From assembly GCA_029834535.1 (NCBI GenBank), contig JAQMWT010000576.1, forward strand, positions 1 through 64,000: a DNA stretch of 64,000 nt, in the 5' to 3' direction. Positions within the stretch are counted from its first letter, which is position 1. Every line of letters starts with the position of its first letter. The translations under genes were made by a program, and so were the position numbers. This DNA comes from Chrysophaeum taylorii (lineage: Eukaryota > Sar > Pelagophyceae > Pelagomonadales > Pelagomonadaceae). Shown piece by piece: positions 21,625 to 30,301 of the stretch. The notes beneath the pieces are model-generated. The model was not told the origin of the DNA, made no database searches, and saw nothing but the letters and a program-made list of their open reading frames with translations.

Positions 21625-23270
21625 TGTACTTAGCCTGCAGCATGTTGTGCGGGACGGCGTTGGCCAGCGCCTTAAACGCGAAGTACGGCGGATGCTCTTG
21701 GAACAAGCGGAGCAGTTCCGGGTCCGATTGGTGTCCAAACTTTGCGATTTCGTTGAGAGTCGCGTATCGGATGTGGTCGGGAGAGATCAGCAGTAATGCG
21801 TTGGAGTAGCTCGTGTTGGTTGGGTACGAGCCAGTGACCGAGTAGCACTTTGTGGATTTCTGGAGCGTGTCGCCGATGTGGCCGACGTAGTCCGCGTAAG
21901 TGGGACGTGCTTCGGACATTATGAGTCCCGTGGGGTCATCGAGAGTAATTCGCCCTCGTGAATCGATCGCGGCAAAGCCGGGATGCGAGCGATTCATGTA
22001 GTGGACCCACGTGGAGGGGCGCGAGCAGCTGTGAGCGGCTGCCAAGGAGTTGGTGTAGGCGACGACCAGAAAGGCGGTGCCCTTGGGAACATCCAGGGAG
22101 AAGGTGTGCGTTGGGGAGAAGACTGCGGGTTGGTGTGAACAGTCCAATATCTGAGGGGGCCGTGAATGCAAGGTGAGGGATGCGCGCGGGAAGTAGCCAC
22201 ATGCGACGGCGGTGGCGGCAGTGCCGGTGATGGCTCCATCTAAATGGTAAGCACATTGAGACTCTGAGGCGTGAAAGCAGCGGAGTGTGTTCCAGGCGGC
22301 GAGAGTAGGGTGTTGCGACAAATGGTTGTGCAGCAATGTAAATACCAAGAGATGTGAGATATTGGTCATCGAGGCATAGGGGGTGCCGTCGGCGTCTAGT
22401 CCTAGATCCGTGAAGGGCTTCTTCAAGCGCGCAAGCATTTGGCAGATGCGTGCATTCTCGGAAATCGAGAGTTTAGCTGCGTTGGCGGATGCGTATGATA
22501 ATGTGGCTTTGTTCTGGTAGTAGTCCAGGGTGGAGCGGGTCACTGTACCATGAAGGGCGGGGTTTGCTATCCAGAGATCGTCGGGGATAGTGTGACTTGG
22601 GTCCAGGAGGGGAAGCATGCTCGGAGGGGATATGAACCAGGGAGACGCGGTTTTCTCGAGGTTGTAGCCGGTGAGCGGGTGTCGGGCAAAGACAGCGAGG
22701 TGGCGGTTCTTGCTTGTGACGTCACCAAAAGCGGAGGCATTGTATTGTAGACACCGGGGTGTCTGAAGTAACCCATGCGCTGATAGCATTTGGCGAGCTG
22801 GGTGTACTCGTGGTGAGTTCGGGGGTTTGGGGGTACATTCTCGACAATGGTGTATGTCGGGAGCGTGCAACGAACAAAGCGAATCTGTTCTTTGACGAAA
22901 AGGTCGGCGGTCACCGGAGTGGCATAGCCGTCATAGTCTTTCATTACGCTCAGATGTTGACAAGGCAATGTGAAGACAGCCAGGTCAAGTTGAGGTAGTC
23001 GTATTTTGCCGGTTTGTAGAGCGGCAGTGAGCTTTCTTAGATCCGCATAGTGCGGAGCGTGCGGGAAAAGTTGCTGCGCGCGGGCGCGCATAATAGGGTT
23101 GATTTCACAGGTGACCACGACAGTGATGCGCTTGTCGAAGCGTTTGCGAAAAGAGTCAAAGCCTTCTTGGTGGAGTCCACCTGCAATAATGGCTGTGTGT
23201 AGCGGAGGGGGTTGTGCTTGCACAGAGAGGTCCGCTGAGCCAGTGAATGCATATTGGACGACAGTACGCG
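21625..23270 (-). CDS. C5 cytosine DNA methyltransferase domain carried by copia copy 1
   Basis: Domain between protease and integrase. Motif I-like: AIIAGGLHQEGFDSF (near 23,190). Motif II-like: VTCEINPIMRARAQQLFP. Motif IV with the catalytic Cys: LPCQHLSV (PCQ at 22957-22965). Motif VI: YTIVENVPPNP (ENV at 22834-22842). Motif VIII-like: SAFGDVTSKNRHLAV. After a stretch of about 300 residues that should include the target-recognition part come a motif IX-like segment, RYATLNEIAKFG, and motif X, ANAVPHNM (near 21,660). This order is that of enzymes that methylate carbon 5 of cytosine in DNA. Motif I lacks the usual FxGxGG form, so it is divergent and activity is not certain. Retrotransposons with captured DNA methyltransferases have, as I recall, been reported in charophytes and dinoflagellates. 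Confidence 0.78.
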
Positions 23271-23779
23271 GCAGGCTGATTAATTCCGTCAGGAATATAG
23301 AATGATGCTGTAATTTGGCGAAATCGAGGAGATGGGATTGCGAGCGCGTCTTTGCGACGTTCTGCGTTATGTGTGCAAGCTCATCCTTGAGGGACATTTT
23401 CGTTCCGGTGTGGAAACTAATCACAGCGCGGAATGTTTGCTTTGGATGGGATGGCAGGGACAAGAGACCATTAGTTTGGCGATTGGCGAGAACTACTGCG
23501 GTTGTGCCTATAAGCGTTTTGTAATCATGAGGATCTGAAGTGGAAGTGGTCAGAAGTTCATACAAGTATGGTTCGTGCGGCAGCGGTGGGTCTGTTGCCT
23601 GGACGTTCAGAGCTTTCAGTTGAGAGGTCGCTATAACCTGTAAACCTGGTCTGAAGTGCGGGACGACCAAAAAGACTAAGTATAATACGTAGCCTGTGGA
23701 GTCTTTGATATCCTTTGAGGAGAGACCTGCAGCCTGCAAATACAGCGGTTTGACACCGATGAAGTGGCTGGTTAAGGTG

Positions 23780-23930
23780 CCTCTGCCCATGCGGATGGTA
23801 TGTTCGGGAATCCTGCGTATGGACTCGGGAACAAAATGTTGGATTGTGCGAGTGAAGCAAAATGATGCGCCACCGTCAATTAAAGAAACTTCAGTGCCGG
23901 GTCCATTGCATCCGTGCAGCGAGTTAGTCT
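23780..23930 (-). CDS. Protease region of copia copy 1
   Basis: The frame has SLIDGGASFCFTR, which fits the copia protease active site D-(S/T/G)-G-A-(S/T), about 70 residues into the frame that leads into the methyltransferase domain. Following strands (IRMGRGTLTS, LYLVFLVVP) fit a retropepsin fold. The same motif is at 63.3 kb in copy 3 and near 35.95 kb in copy 2. The residue after the catalytic Asp is Gly rather than Ser or Thr, which is unusual. Confidence 0.6.
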
Positions 23931-24080
23931 TTGTGGGGGCCTTTCCTGTAGTGTAAGTGGCACAAAGAAATTCTGCGACTCTGGGGGAAAGTGTTGATGA
24001 TGTCGGGAAGTTCTTCATCGTGAGGCTTGGTGCCTGATTTAGTAAAGTTTGGTTGGCGGCACAGGCGTCGTCGGCAACCA

Positions 24081-25805
24081 TCATCGAAAAAGCTGGCTCT
24101 TGTGTAGAGCACGCATGTAGTCGCTGTGACGTTGTGCGTAGTCTTCGGCGGAGTCGTCTTCATCGTCTATTTCGGGGATGTTATCGTCGTAGAGGCCTAG
24201 CTGTCCGTGATCATCATAAAAACCGAGGTGGCCTTGGTCATCTGCGTCGTCGGCTGCGCCCTCATCGGGTGGATCATCCTGGGGATCGGATGATAGCACC
24301 TGAAGAAACTCGGCGGCGTCGGAATCAGCCTCGGAGAGGAGTATCTCATCGGAGATAGTGGTGATGAGGTTGATGAGCTTGGTCATGCGCTCTGAGTTGG
24401 AGGTGTGTTGGCGACCGGCTTGACTAAGGTTCCGGATGGTCTGGAGCTTGCGACGAACATCACGGAGGGGGACCTTAAACCGTTGGTCAGGAGTGGATGG
24501 CTTTGGGGGATGCGTTTGAGTGGGAAAGGTGACCTTGCGGAGGTGCGGGTGCTCGCGTTTGTCTGGGGTGACAGGAGAAGCACGGGGTTGTGTTTGCAGG
24601 TTGGGGTGACAGCAGCGGACTTGGCAACGGGTAAAGCAAGGGCTGGAGCATATAGGACAAGCGCGGTCCCGGAGGTAGCTGACATAGCGGCCGGCCGTGT
24701 GGCGCAGGAAGCGGCGGATTATTGCCAGGGATCGACGAGCACGTAATCGCTTCCAGGCTCGAAATTGGTGCTGAAGAAGGGCCGCTACGTAGTGGAGTGG
24801 CGGGCCAGGAGTCTGGCGCAAGGCCGCGACGCGGTTCTGCCGGGCAGCACGTGCTTGAGCGTGTTGAGCGCGGGTGCGTATAACGCGGGCGACATCCGGA
24901 TGTGCAGAGTTGGTGCATGCGCGTGAAGGCGAGGCAGATAGCGGCGGCTGAGGGGTAGGTGACGGGCCCGAGGGTGGCGAGGAATTTGGCGTGGGTGTGG
25001 CAGACGCCGGGGAAGTAATGGTGGCAGTGGGTGTGACGGACTGTGTGGGCGTAGCAGGTGAGCGACGGGCACGGAGGTGCTGCCGAGCGCGAACAAAGCG
25101 CTGAAGACGGAGCGCGGCGGTGTGACGTGGCTGACCAGGAGCGCGGCGCAGGGTCGCAACGAGGTTCTGTCGGGCAGCACGTGCAAGAGTATGCTGAGCG
25201 CGACTTCGGGCAGCACGAGCGGTGGACGAGAAAGTAGAGTGCGGGGCAGGGGTCGGAGGCAGAGCCGGTTGTGGTGGCGGAGGGGGAGTTGACGAGCTCT
25301 GGGTCGCGGAGGCGGGCGGCGAGTGAGCCGGTGTGGCCGCAGCAGACGACGGAGGGCTGTCGGTAGGGAGAGCTCCCTGGGGTTGAGTCCGCGCGCGAAA
25401 CTTGCGCTGGAGAAGACCTACAGCGTGGTGGCCGTGGCGCCGAGCTGCGACGAGGCTCAGCCGGGCTGCACGCGCCTGGGCGTGTAGATGTTGGGTGCGT
25501 GCAGCGCGGGCGACCGCTGGCAAAGTGGGATGGGTGCAGGCTCGAGCACGATTGGTAGGCAAGGCGTGGAGACGCGGTAGGGGGGCGTGCGAGGAGCCAG
25601 GAGCCTCGACAGAGGGCGAAGGCGTTGGCGTGGGTGCGGGAGATGGCGGAGAGATGTCAGGGGCAGCGGTGTGCGCGGGAACCGGTGGCGAAGGATGGTC
25701 GACCTCAAGGTCCATGTCCATGCCTGTGGTAAGAAGGTGTGTGCCAGACGAGGGGAGGTTCTCGGCGGCAATGTGGGTGGACATGAAGGACGGTTCGAGG
25801 TCCAT
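24081..25805 (-). CDS. Chimeric 574-codon frame: IQ-like repeat protein joined to copia gag
   Basis: One open frame. Residues 1-403 have no counterpart in the gag of copies 2 and 3. They contain three repeats (about 86-140, 196-248 and 295-358), each with Ala/Arg-rich helix followed by an IQ-like motif: LLQRKFRAR, LQRFVRARQHLRAR, LLQHQFRAWKRLRAR. IQ motifs bind calmodulin-type proteins. Pro/Ser/Thr-rich linkers separate the repeats. A Cys cluster follows (residues 383-399, C-x2-C-x3-C-x3-C-x3-CC). From about residue 404 the frame is copia gag (PRASPVTPDKREHPHLRK and onward). The fusion may be a captured host sequence, an alternative gag N-terminus or a chance recombination. The first part is GC-rich and low in complexity, so its coding status is not proved. 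Confidence 0.5.
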   Translation of the reverse strand: MDLEPSFMSTHIAAENLPSSGTHLLTTGMDMDLEVDHPSPPVPAHTAAPDISPPSPAPTPTPSPSVEAPGSSHAPLPRLHALPTNRARACTHPTLPAVARAARTQHLHAQARAARLSLVAARRHGHHAVGLLQRKFRARTQPQGALPTDSPPSSAAATPAHSPPASATQSSSTPPPPPQPALPPTPAPHSTFSSTARAARSRAQHTLARAARQNLVATLRRAPGQPRHTAALRLQRFVRARQHLRARRSPATPTQSVTPTATITSPASATPTPNSSPPSGPSPTPQPPLSASPSRACTNSAHPDVARVIRTRAQHAQARAARQNRVAALRQTPGPPLHYVAALLQHQFRAWKRLRARRSLAIIRRFLRHTAGRYVSYLRDRACPICSSPCFTRCQVRCCHPNLQTQPRASPVTPDKREHPHLRKVTFPTQTHPPKPSTPDQRFKVPLRDVRRKLQTIRNLSQAGRQHTSNSERMTKLINLITTISDEILLSEADSDAAEFLQVLSSDPQDDPPDEGAADDADDQGHLGFYDDHGQLGLYDDNIPEIDDEDDSAEDYAQRHSDYMRALHKSQLFR

Positions 25806-26106
25806 AGGCGCAGGCTCGAGTGGTACGGGGTCGTGAACTGTGGCGGAGGGCCGCTGGCGGTGTGGGCGGCGGCGACGCGATGCAGGTGAGTTTTCGGCAG
25901 AGGGGGCGGGAGGGTGGGTGGCTGGCGCCGTGGTGGGTATTGGGAGGGGCGCGGTGGTATATGCGATCCCCGCGTTCGGTGGAGGCGCGATGTCCGTAGC
26001 AACAGACCCGGATGGTGGCGCGCGGCGGCGGGGGCCATGGCGGCGCGGTGCCGGTGTCGCAGCGGGCGGAGGGGGAGTCGCATTGGTGGGTTCCCGACGG
26101 CGAGGG
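25806..26106. other. No gene recognised; GC-rich flank
   Basis: Very GC-rich low-complexity DNA upstream of the chimeric frame. A copia 5' LTR would be expected about here if the element were complete, and none is present. Confidence 0.4.
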
Positions 26107-27108
26107 GGGGTTGTTTGTCCCCCGATTCAGGGTAAGGATCAGGTAGGCGCGCGAGCCAGACAGTGATCCTCCAAGCCGTCTAAGCGACCTCGCAGACTGT
26201 TTCCACGACCCGCGGCGGCTCTTTCAGCGCGCTCACGCCCCGTCGAAACGATGTTGTCGATGCTGACTACACGCGCACGACCGCGGCCTTTTTTTCGCGG
26301 TGACGAGGCGTCGGAGTTCTTTTCGGCCGACTAGGTTGGGTCGGAAGACGACGCCTCGCTCTCAAGAGTCGAGTTTTCAACTCCCTGACAACCAACGGCA
26401 TGCTGACTTTGATCGCGAGCTTAAAGTCTTCGCAACCTCGACCCGTCGCACGGCCTCTGCAACGGCACCCGATACATCATCGATCGTGTCGTGTCACCGA
26501 GGCTCCTCCAACCAGTATCCCCTTAAGCCCCGCCGACGCCAAACGATCACCAAGAGCCAGGGGCAGACGCCCCGCAAAGTCGGCGTCCTCTTGCCGAAGC
26601 CCGTCTTCTGCCACGTCCAGCTCTACGTGGCTCTCTGTCGATCGGCAACCCCGGGGATATCCTCTTCTGGGTCGACGACTCCACCCTACCCCACACGTGC
26701 TGCGCAATACCGATAAGCCCCCTCCCGGCGTCTACACGCGCACTATAGGTGAACTTACTGGGACCAGGTGAACTTACTGGGGTTAGAGATTGGGACTAGG
26801 TGAACTTAGTGACCAGGTGAACTTACTGAGACCAAGTGTGAACTTACTGGGGCTTTTAGAGTAAACTCAAAGCTTAGCGGCGTGTGCGGATCAAGCAGCT
26901 TAGATTGGCGGGGGTGAGAGCGACGAGCTCAAAGGAGAGTGGGGTGAGTGGGTGTGGGTTTACGCCGAATCCCATGCTCGGGAGAGGTCTGAAGTTAGTT
27001 AGTTAGTTACTGGGGTTAGAGATTCGGACTAGGTGAACTTAACGGGAACAGGTGAACTTGCTGGGGTTAGAGATTGGGACTAGGTGAATTTACTGGCCTG
27101 CACTTGTA
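26107..27108 (+). mobile_element. Helitron-type helicase remnant 1 with minisatellite tail
   Basis: Degenerate C-terminal part of a Pif1/Helitron helicase. Scattered frames show a counterpart of DLADYFHDPRRLFQRAI, then the FFSAD motif before helicase motif V/VI, then TINKSQGQTP (as TITKSQGQTP here) and PVFCHVQLYVALCRSATP, the hallmark of this family. From about 26,746 it passes into imperfect repeats of AGGTGAACTTACTGGG and ends in ACTGGCCTGCACTTG. Frame changes make it non-coding. About 1 kb, closely similar to remnant 2. Confidence 0.7.
26970..27009 (+). mobile_element. Short (GTTA)n-tailed retroposon end, copy D
   Basis: Forty bases matching only the extreme 3' end of the GTTA-tailed family (CATGCTCGGGAGAGGTCTGA then the GTTA tail), inserted in the minisatellite tail of remnant 1. 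The comparison sequence without it is at 28078-28100. It is a strongly 5'-truncated copy. Confidence 0.6.
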
Positions 27109-27123
27109 CTACTAATCGGCAGA

Positions 27124-27161
27124 TGTTTGTTTGTCTGTTTGTCTGTTTGTCTGTTTGTCTT
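27124..27161 (+). repeat. (TGTTTGTC)n microsatellite
   Basis: About five tandem units of TGTTTGTC separating helicase remnants 1 and 2. Similar short arrays occur at 55345-55378 and near the head-to-head pair at 56.5-56.8 kb. Confidence 0.85.
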
Positions 27162-27225
27162 TAAATGTCGACTGCTAAGAGGGGGGTGTGTGTGGGGAGC
27201 ATGAAGGATGTTTGTCTGTTTGTCC

Positions 27226-28218
27226 CCCGATCCAGGGTAAGGATCAGGCAGGCCCGCGAGACAGGCATTGATCCTCCAAGCCGTCTACGGCGACCTCGCA
27301 GACTATTTCCACGACCCGCGGCGGCTCTTTCAGCGCGCCATTCTCTCGCCCCGTCGATACGATGTTGTCGATGCTGACAACGCGCGCATGACCGCGGCCC
27401 TTTTTTCCCGGTGACGAGGCGTCGGAGTTCTTTTCGGCCGACTAGGTTGGGTCGGAAGAGGACGCCTCGCTCTCAAGAGTCGAGTTTTCAACTCCCTGAC
27501 AACCAACGGCATGCTGACTTTGATCGCGAGCTTAAAGTCTTCGCAACCTCGACCCGTCGCACGGCCTCTGCAACGGCACCCGATACATCATCGATCGTGT
27601 CGTGTCACCGAGGCTCCTCCAACCAGTATCCCTTAAGCCCCGCCGACGCCAAACGATCACCAAGAGCCAAGGGTAGACGCCCCGCAAAGTCGGCGTCCTC
27701 TTGCCGAAGCCCGTCTTCTGCCACGTCCAGCTCTACGTGGCTCTCTGTCGATCGGCAACCCCGAGGATATCCTCTTCTGGGTCGACGACTCCACCCTACC
27801 CCACACGTGCTGCGCAATACCGATAAGCCCCCTCCCGGCGTCTACACGCGCACTGTAGGTGAACTTGCTGGGACCAGGTGAATTTACTGGGGTTAGAGAT
27901 TGGGATTAGATGAATATAGTGACCAGGTGAACTTACTGGGACCAGGTGAACTTACTGGGGGTTTTAGAGTAAACTCGAAGGTTAGCGGCGTGTGCGGATC
28001 AAGGCAGCTTGGATTGGCGGGGGTGAGAGCGACGAGCTCGAAGGAGGGTGGGGTGAGTGGGTGTGAGCACGAGTGGGTTTACGCCGAGCTTACTGGGGTT
28101 AGAGATTTGGACTAGGTGAACTTACTGACCAGGTGAACTTACATGAAACTTACTGGGATTAGGTGAACTTACTGGGGTTGGAGATTGGGACTAGGTGAAC
28201 TTACTGGCCTGCACTTGT
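27226..28218 (+). mobile_element. Helitron-type helicase remnant 2 with minisatellite tail
   Basis: Direct repeat of remnant 1, about 1.1 kb downstream, including the same helicase blocks (FFSAD, KSQGQT counterpart, VFCHVQLYVALCRSATP) and the same switch from the helicase end to the minisatellite. It ends in the shared ACTGGCCTGCACTTG. The two remnants form a tandem duplication by unequal exchange or repeated insertion. Not coding. Confidence 0.7.
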
Positions 28219-28326
28219 TGCATACTAAACGGATCGCAAAAAACGGGAAGTTCAATGTGCGTCACGTCTGTCTGTCTGTGTGTGTGTCTGTGTGTCCTGT
28301 CAGTCTTCCGTATTTTCTTTTTACGT

Positions 28327-28456
28327 GCTAGAAAGAGAAATTACCTATAGGACGCAAGACTGCTTCCAAACCAGGAAAGAAAGAAGATAAAGAAAAAAGA
28401 TAAGCCGTGAGTAGCCTGCTATAAAGAGAAATCACCTATAGGACGCCAGACTGCTT
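28327..28456 (+). repeat. Pair of 39-bp direct repeats
   Basis: Copies at 28327-28365 and 28418-28456, each running from GCTA(G/T)AAAGAGAAAT to GACTGCTT, separated by 52 bp of A-rich DNA. They lie upstream of the gene at 28617. Function unknown. Confidence 0.7.
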
Positions 28457-28616
28457 AGGACGTCTTCCGGTTTTTCTCGCGGTAAACCGCGTCGTGGCTC
28501 GCCCCTTCGTGGAGAGCGACGGCGGACCGCCGCGCGGCCCGGGATGACGAGACAAACCGCCCGGCGCTCGGCGAGGCGGGAGATCGTGCGGGGAAACGAA
28601 AGAGGCGCAAGTTCCT

Positions 28617-29153
28617 TTGAAAAGGAACTGGTACTCGAGTGTCCTCGCCCAGGAGCGGAATGGCGAAGAGAAAGTGTACAAGCGCGCTGTTGATGCGTGG
28701 AAGCGCTTGTGGCGTGTTCGAGACGATCGCTTTCTCGAGCGCGAACGTGCGGTCCGTCGCGACAAGATGGGGCGATTGCGGGCCGCTCGTCGTGAAGCTC
28801 TTGCCGCCGGCGACGAGGACGCGGCGATGCTGCTTGAGCGTCAACGCGAGGCCAAGCGTATTGCAATTGCAGAGCGGCGTGATGATCGTCTAGAAGAAGC
28901 GCACGCCGGCGACGAGGACGCGGTGCGCGCGCTCGAAGACGAATGCGAGGCTGATCGTCTGCGCCACGTCGCACGGCGCGACAAACGTTTAGAAGAAGCG
29001 CACGCCAGCGACGAGGACGCGATGCGCGCGCTCGAGGACGAACGCGAGAGTGATCGTCTGCGCCACGCCGTATGCCGCAAGAGTCGCAGGGAAGCTAAAC
29101 GAGCTGGTCGTAGTCACCAGCAGCGCTCCTCGCCCCCCCCCCCCCCTTTCTAA
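28617..29153 (+). CDS. Unrecognised 178-aa protein with 33-residue charged repeats
   Basis: The frame starts MKRNWYSSVLAQERNGE. From about residue 60 it holds three tandem copies of a charged helical unit of about 33 residues, best seen in RLEEAHAGDEDAVRALEDE and RLEEAHASDEDAMRALEDE, each ending DRLRH. The C-terminus is basic with a poly-Pro end encoded by a C-tract. Such Arg/Glu-rich helices suggest a rod-like or nucleic-acid-associated protein. Tandem charged repeats upstream of helicases occur in some Helitron-type elements, but nothing here proves membership. The antisense strand is also open, a side effect of the DNA repeat. The start could lie further upstream. Confidence 0.45.
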   Translation: MKRNWYSSVLAQERNGEEKVYKRAVDAWKRLWRVRDDRFLERERAVRRDKMGRLRAARREALAAGDEDAAMLLERQREAKRIAIAERRDDRLEEAHAGDEDAVRALEDECEADRLRHVARRDKRLEEAHASDEDAMRALEDERESDRLRHAVCRKSRREAKRAGRSHQQRSSPPPPPF

Positions 29154-29195
29154 CTTTTTTTTTTCAACCAAAGCCCTGCCGCGCCGGCCCTAATT

Positions 29196-29463
29196 AGGGT
29201 AAATGTGACATATAAAGGGTAAATGTCACATCACTGGTTATTGAGGTCACATCACTGGTACCCAAAAATGTGAGGCCACATCACTCGCACCGTAGGCAAA
29301 TCACTGGTACCCCATTTATGCTTAGGTGACATCACCCGTACCCGAGGGACACATCACTCGTTCCCCGTGTCGCGGGCTCACAGGTACCAGTGATGTGTCC
29401 CGAACTGGTCTATAGTAACCAGTGATATGACCCATATTAGAAAAACGGTACAAGTGATGTGAG
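29196..29463. repeat. Array of CACATCACTGGTAC motifs in both orientations
   Basis: About six forward copies of a CACATCACTGGTAC-like motif, then three inverted copies (GTACCAGTGATGTG and variants) in 270 bp. The dense, oriented cluster resembles the subterminal binding-site arrays of DNA transposons. It lies upstream of the genes at 29.6-31.5 kb. Confidence 0.65.
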
Positions 29464-29624
29464 CAAGAAGCAACAGTTGATGGAACGAAGTTCAAATCAG
29501 ACTTACGCCGGCAGTTTCGTATCAGTGCACCGTTGCCAGCGGTCCTGCAGACGGGGGTGAGTGAGAGACGCGCGCTTTCTGCTGGTGCCGGTCCCGCCGG
29601 ATCTTGGACGGTCGGTAGACTCTC

Positions 29625-30053
29625 GTGAGGATGTCGGCGTCTCGGGAGAGCGTCGATAGCCTAATGAACATCTCGGACACATTCAGAGAATACGCAGAAG
29701 TTTTCGCGACTCAAATTGAAAGCCCAGCTTCCGACGACGAGGAGGAGGATGGAGGGCCCGAGGATGCGCTGCGGGGTGGGGGCGCTGAAGGAGTCTCGGC
29801 GACGGAGCGTAAGGCGGTGCGTCGAAAGGCCAGGACCGAGGCCATCAACGCCGAGAACGCCCGCTACGAGGGCTTGAACCAGCCGATGCCGCGAAAACTG
29901 GCGCAAATCCCGCACGACGAGAAACTCGAAGTCGGCAAGTGTACCCGAGTCGGGCCCACGCAGAACTTCAAGCGACTGAACTGGCTGCGAGGGACAGAAA
30001 GGTCCGGCTCGCGATTGGCCACCGGTTCAACAAAGGCTCGCCTCGGGCATTAA
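29625..30053 (+). CDS. Unrecognised 142-aa acidic protein
   Basis: Open frame MRMSASRESVDSLMNISDTF..., with an acidic stretch (ASDDEEEDGGPEDA) in the first half and a basic helix after it. I do not recognise a family. It is the first frame after the motif array and lies 250 bp upstream of the next gene in the same direction, so it may be the first exon or first gene of a transposon. No membrane segment or signal peptide. Confidence 0.4.
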   Translation: MRMSASRESVDSLMNISDTFREYAEVFATQIESPASDDEEEDGGPEDALRGGGAEGVSATERKAVRRKARTEAINAENARYEGLNQPMPRKLAQIPHDEKLEVGKCTRVGPTQNFKRLNWLRGTERSGSRLATGSTKARLGH

Positions 30054-30301
30054 TATGAAGCCGACGAAGAACGGACGTAGGCTTGCGCTGTGGTGGGTGC
30101 GATAGGTTTTTCGTTATCATGACGCGCACGGACTGCGAGAGTTGGGTTCTCCAGTATGCCCAGGATCATTATATCAATTGCTCAAATCAACGGTCGATGA
30201 CTGTCTCGTCACGCCAGCCGCGGAATTGCGGGCCTTCGAACGACTATCGATAGCAGCGCGCCTACACCGCGCAGCAACTGCTTCCAGTTATTCTATCCGC
30301 C

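Larger units (their letters stand above)
17195..24618 (-). mobile_element. Main copia family, copy 1, with DNA methyltransferase domain
   Basis: Minus strand. The order is the end of gag, protease, a C5 DNA methyltransferase domain, integrase, reverse transcriptase, RNase H and the 3' LTR (17195-17392). Integrase before RT is the copia order. The 5' LTR and most of gag are missing: homology with the other copies ends near 24,618, where an unrelated in-frame protein segment takes over. This is the best preserved of the three pol regions, with about three breaks. The methyltransferase lies at the same place in copy 2. Confidence 0.85.

Noticed and set aside
21625-23270. The methyltransferase as an ordinary host DNMT gene into which copia inserted
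   Set aside because: It lies at the same position between protease and integrase in copy 2 and begins at the same place in copy 3.
25457-26083. Arg/Pro/His-rich 208-codon minus-strand frame overlapping the chimeric gene
   Set aside because: It is the alternative frame of the GC-rich repeat DNA; the main frame shows the ordered IQ-like repeats.
26995-27009. GTTA/TTAG runs as interstitial telomere repeats
   Set aside because: They always follow the same LINE-type 3' end and are bracketed by target duplications, so they are retroposon tails.
26746-28215. The GTGAACTTACTGG arrays as a CRISPR array
   Set aside because: Units are of uneven length without unique spacers, in a eukaryotic repeat context; they are minisatellites.
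28432-28974. Long minus-strand frame rich in Arg and Pro
   Set aside because: It is the antisense of the GC-rich repeats coding for the plus-strand charged protein and lacks protein-like pattern.
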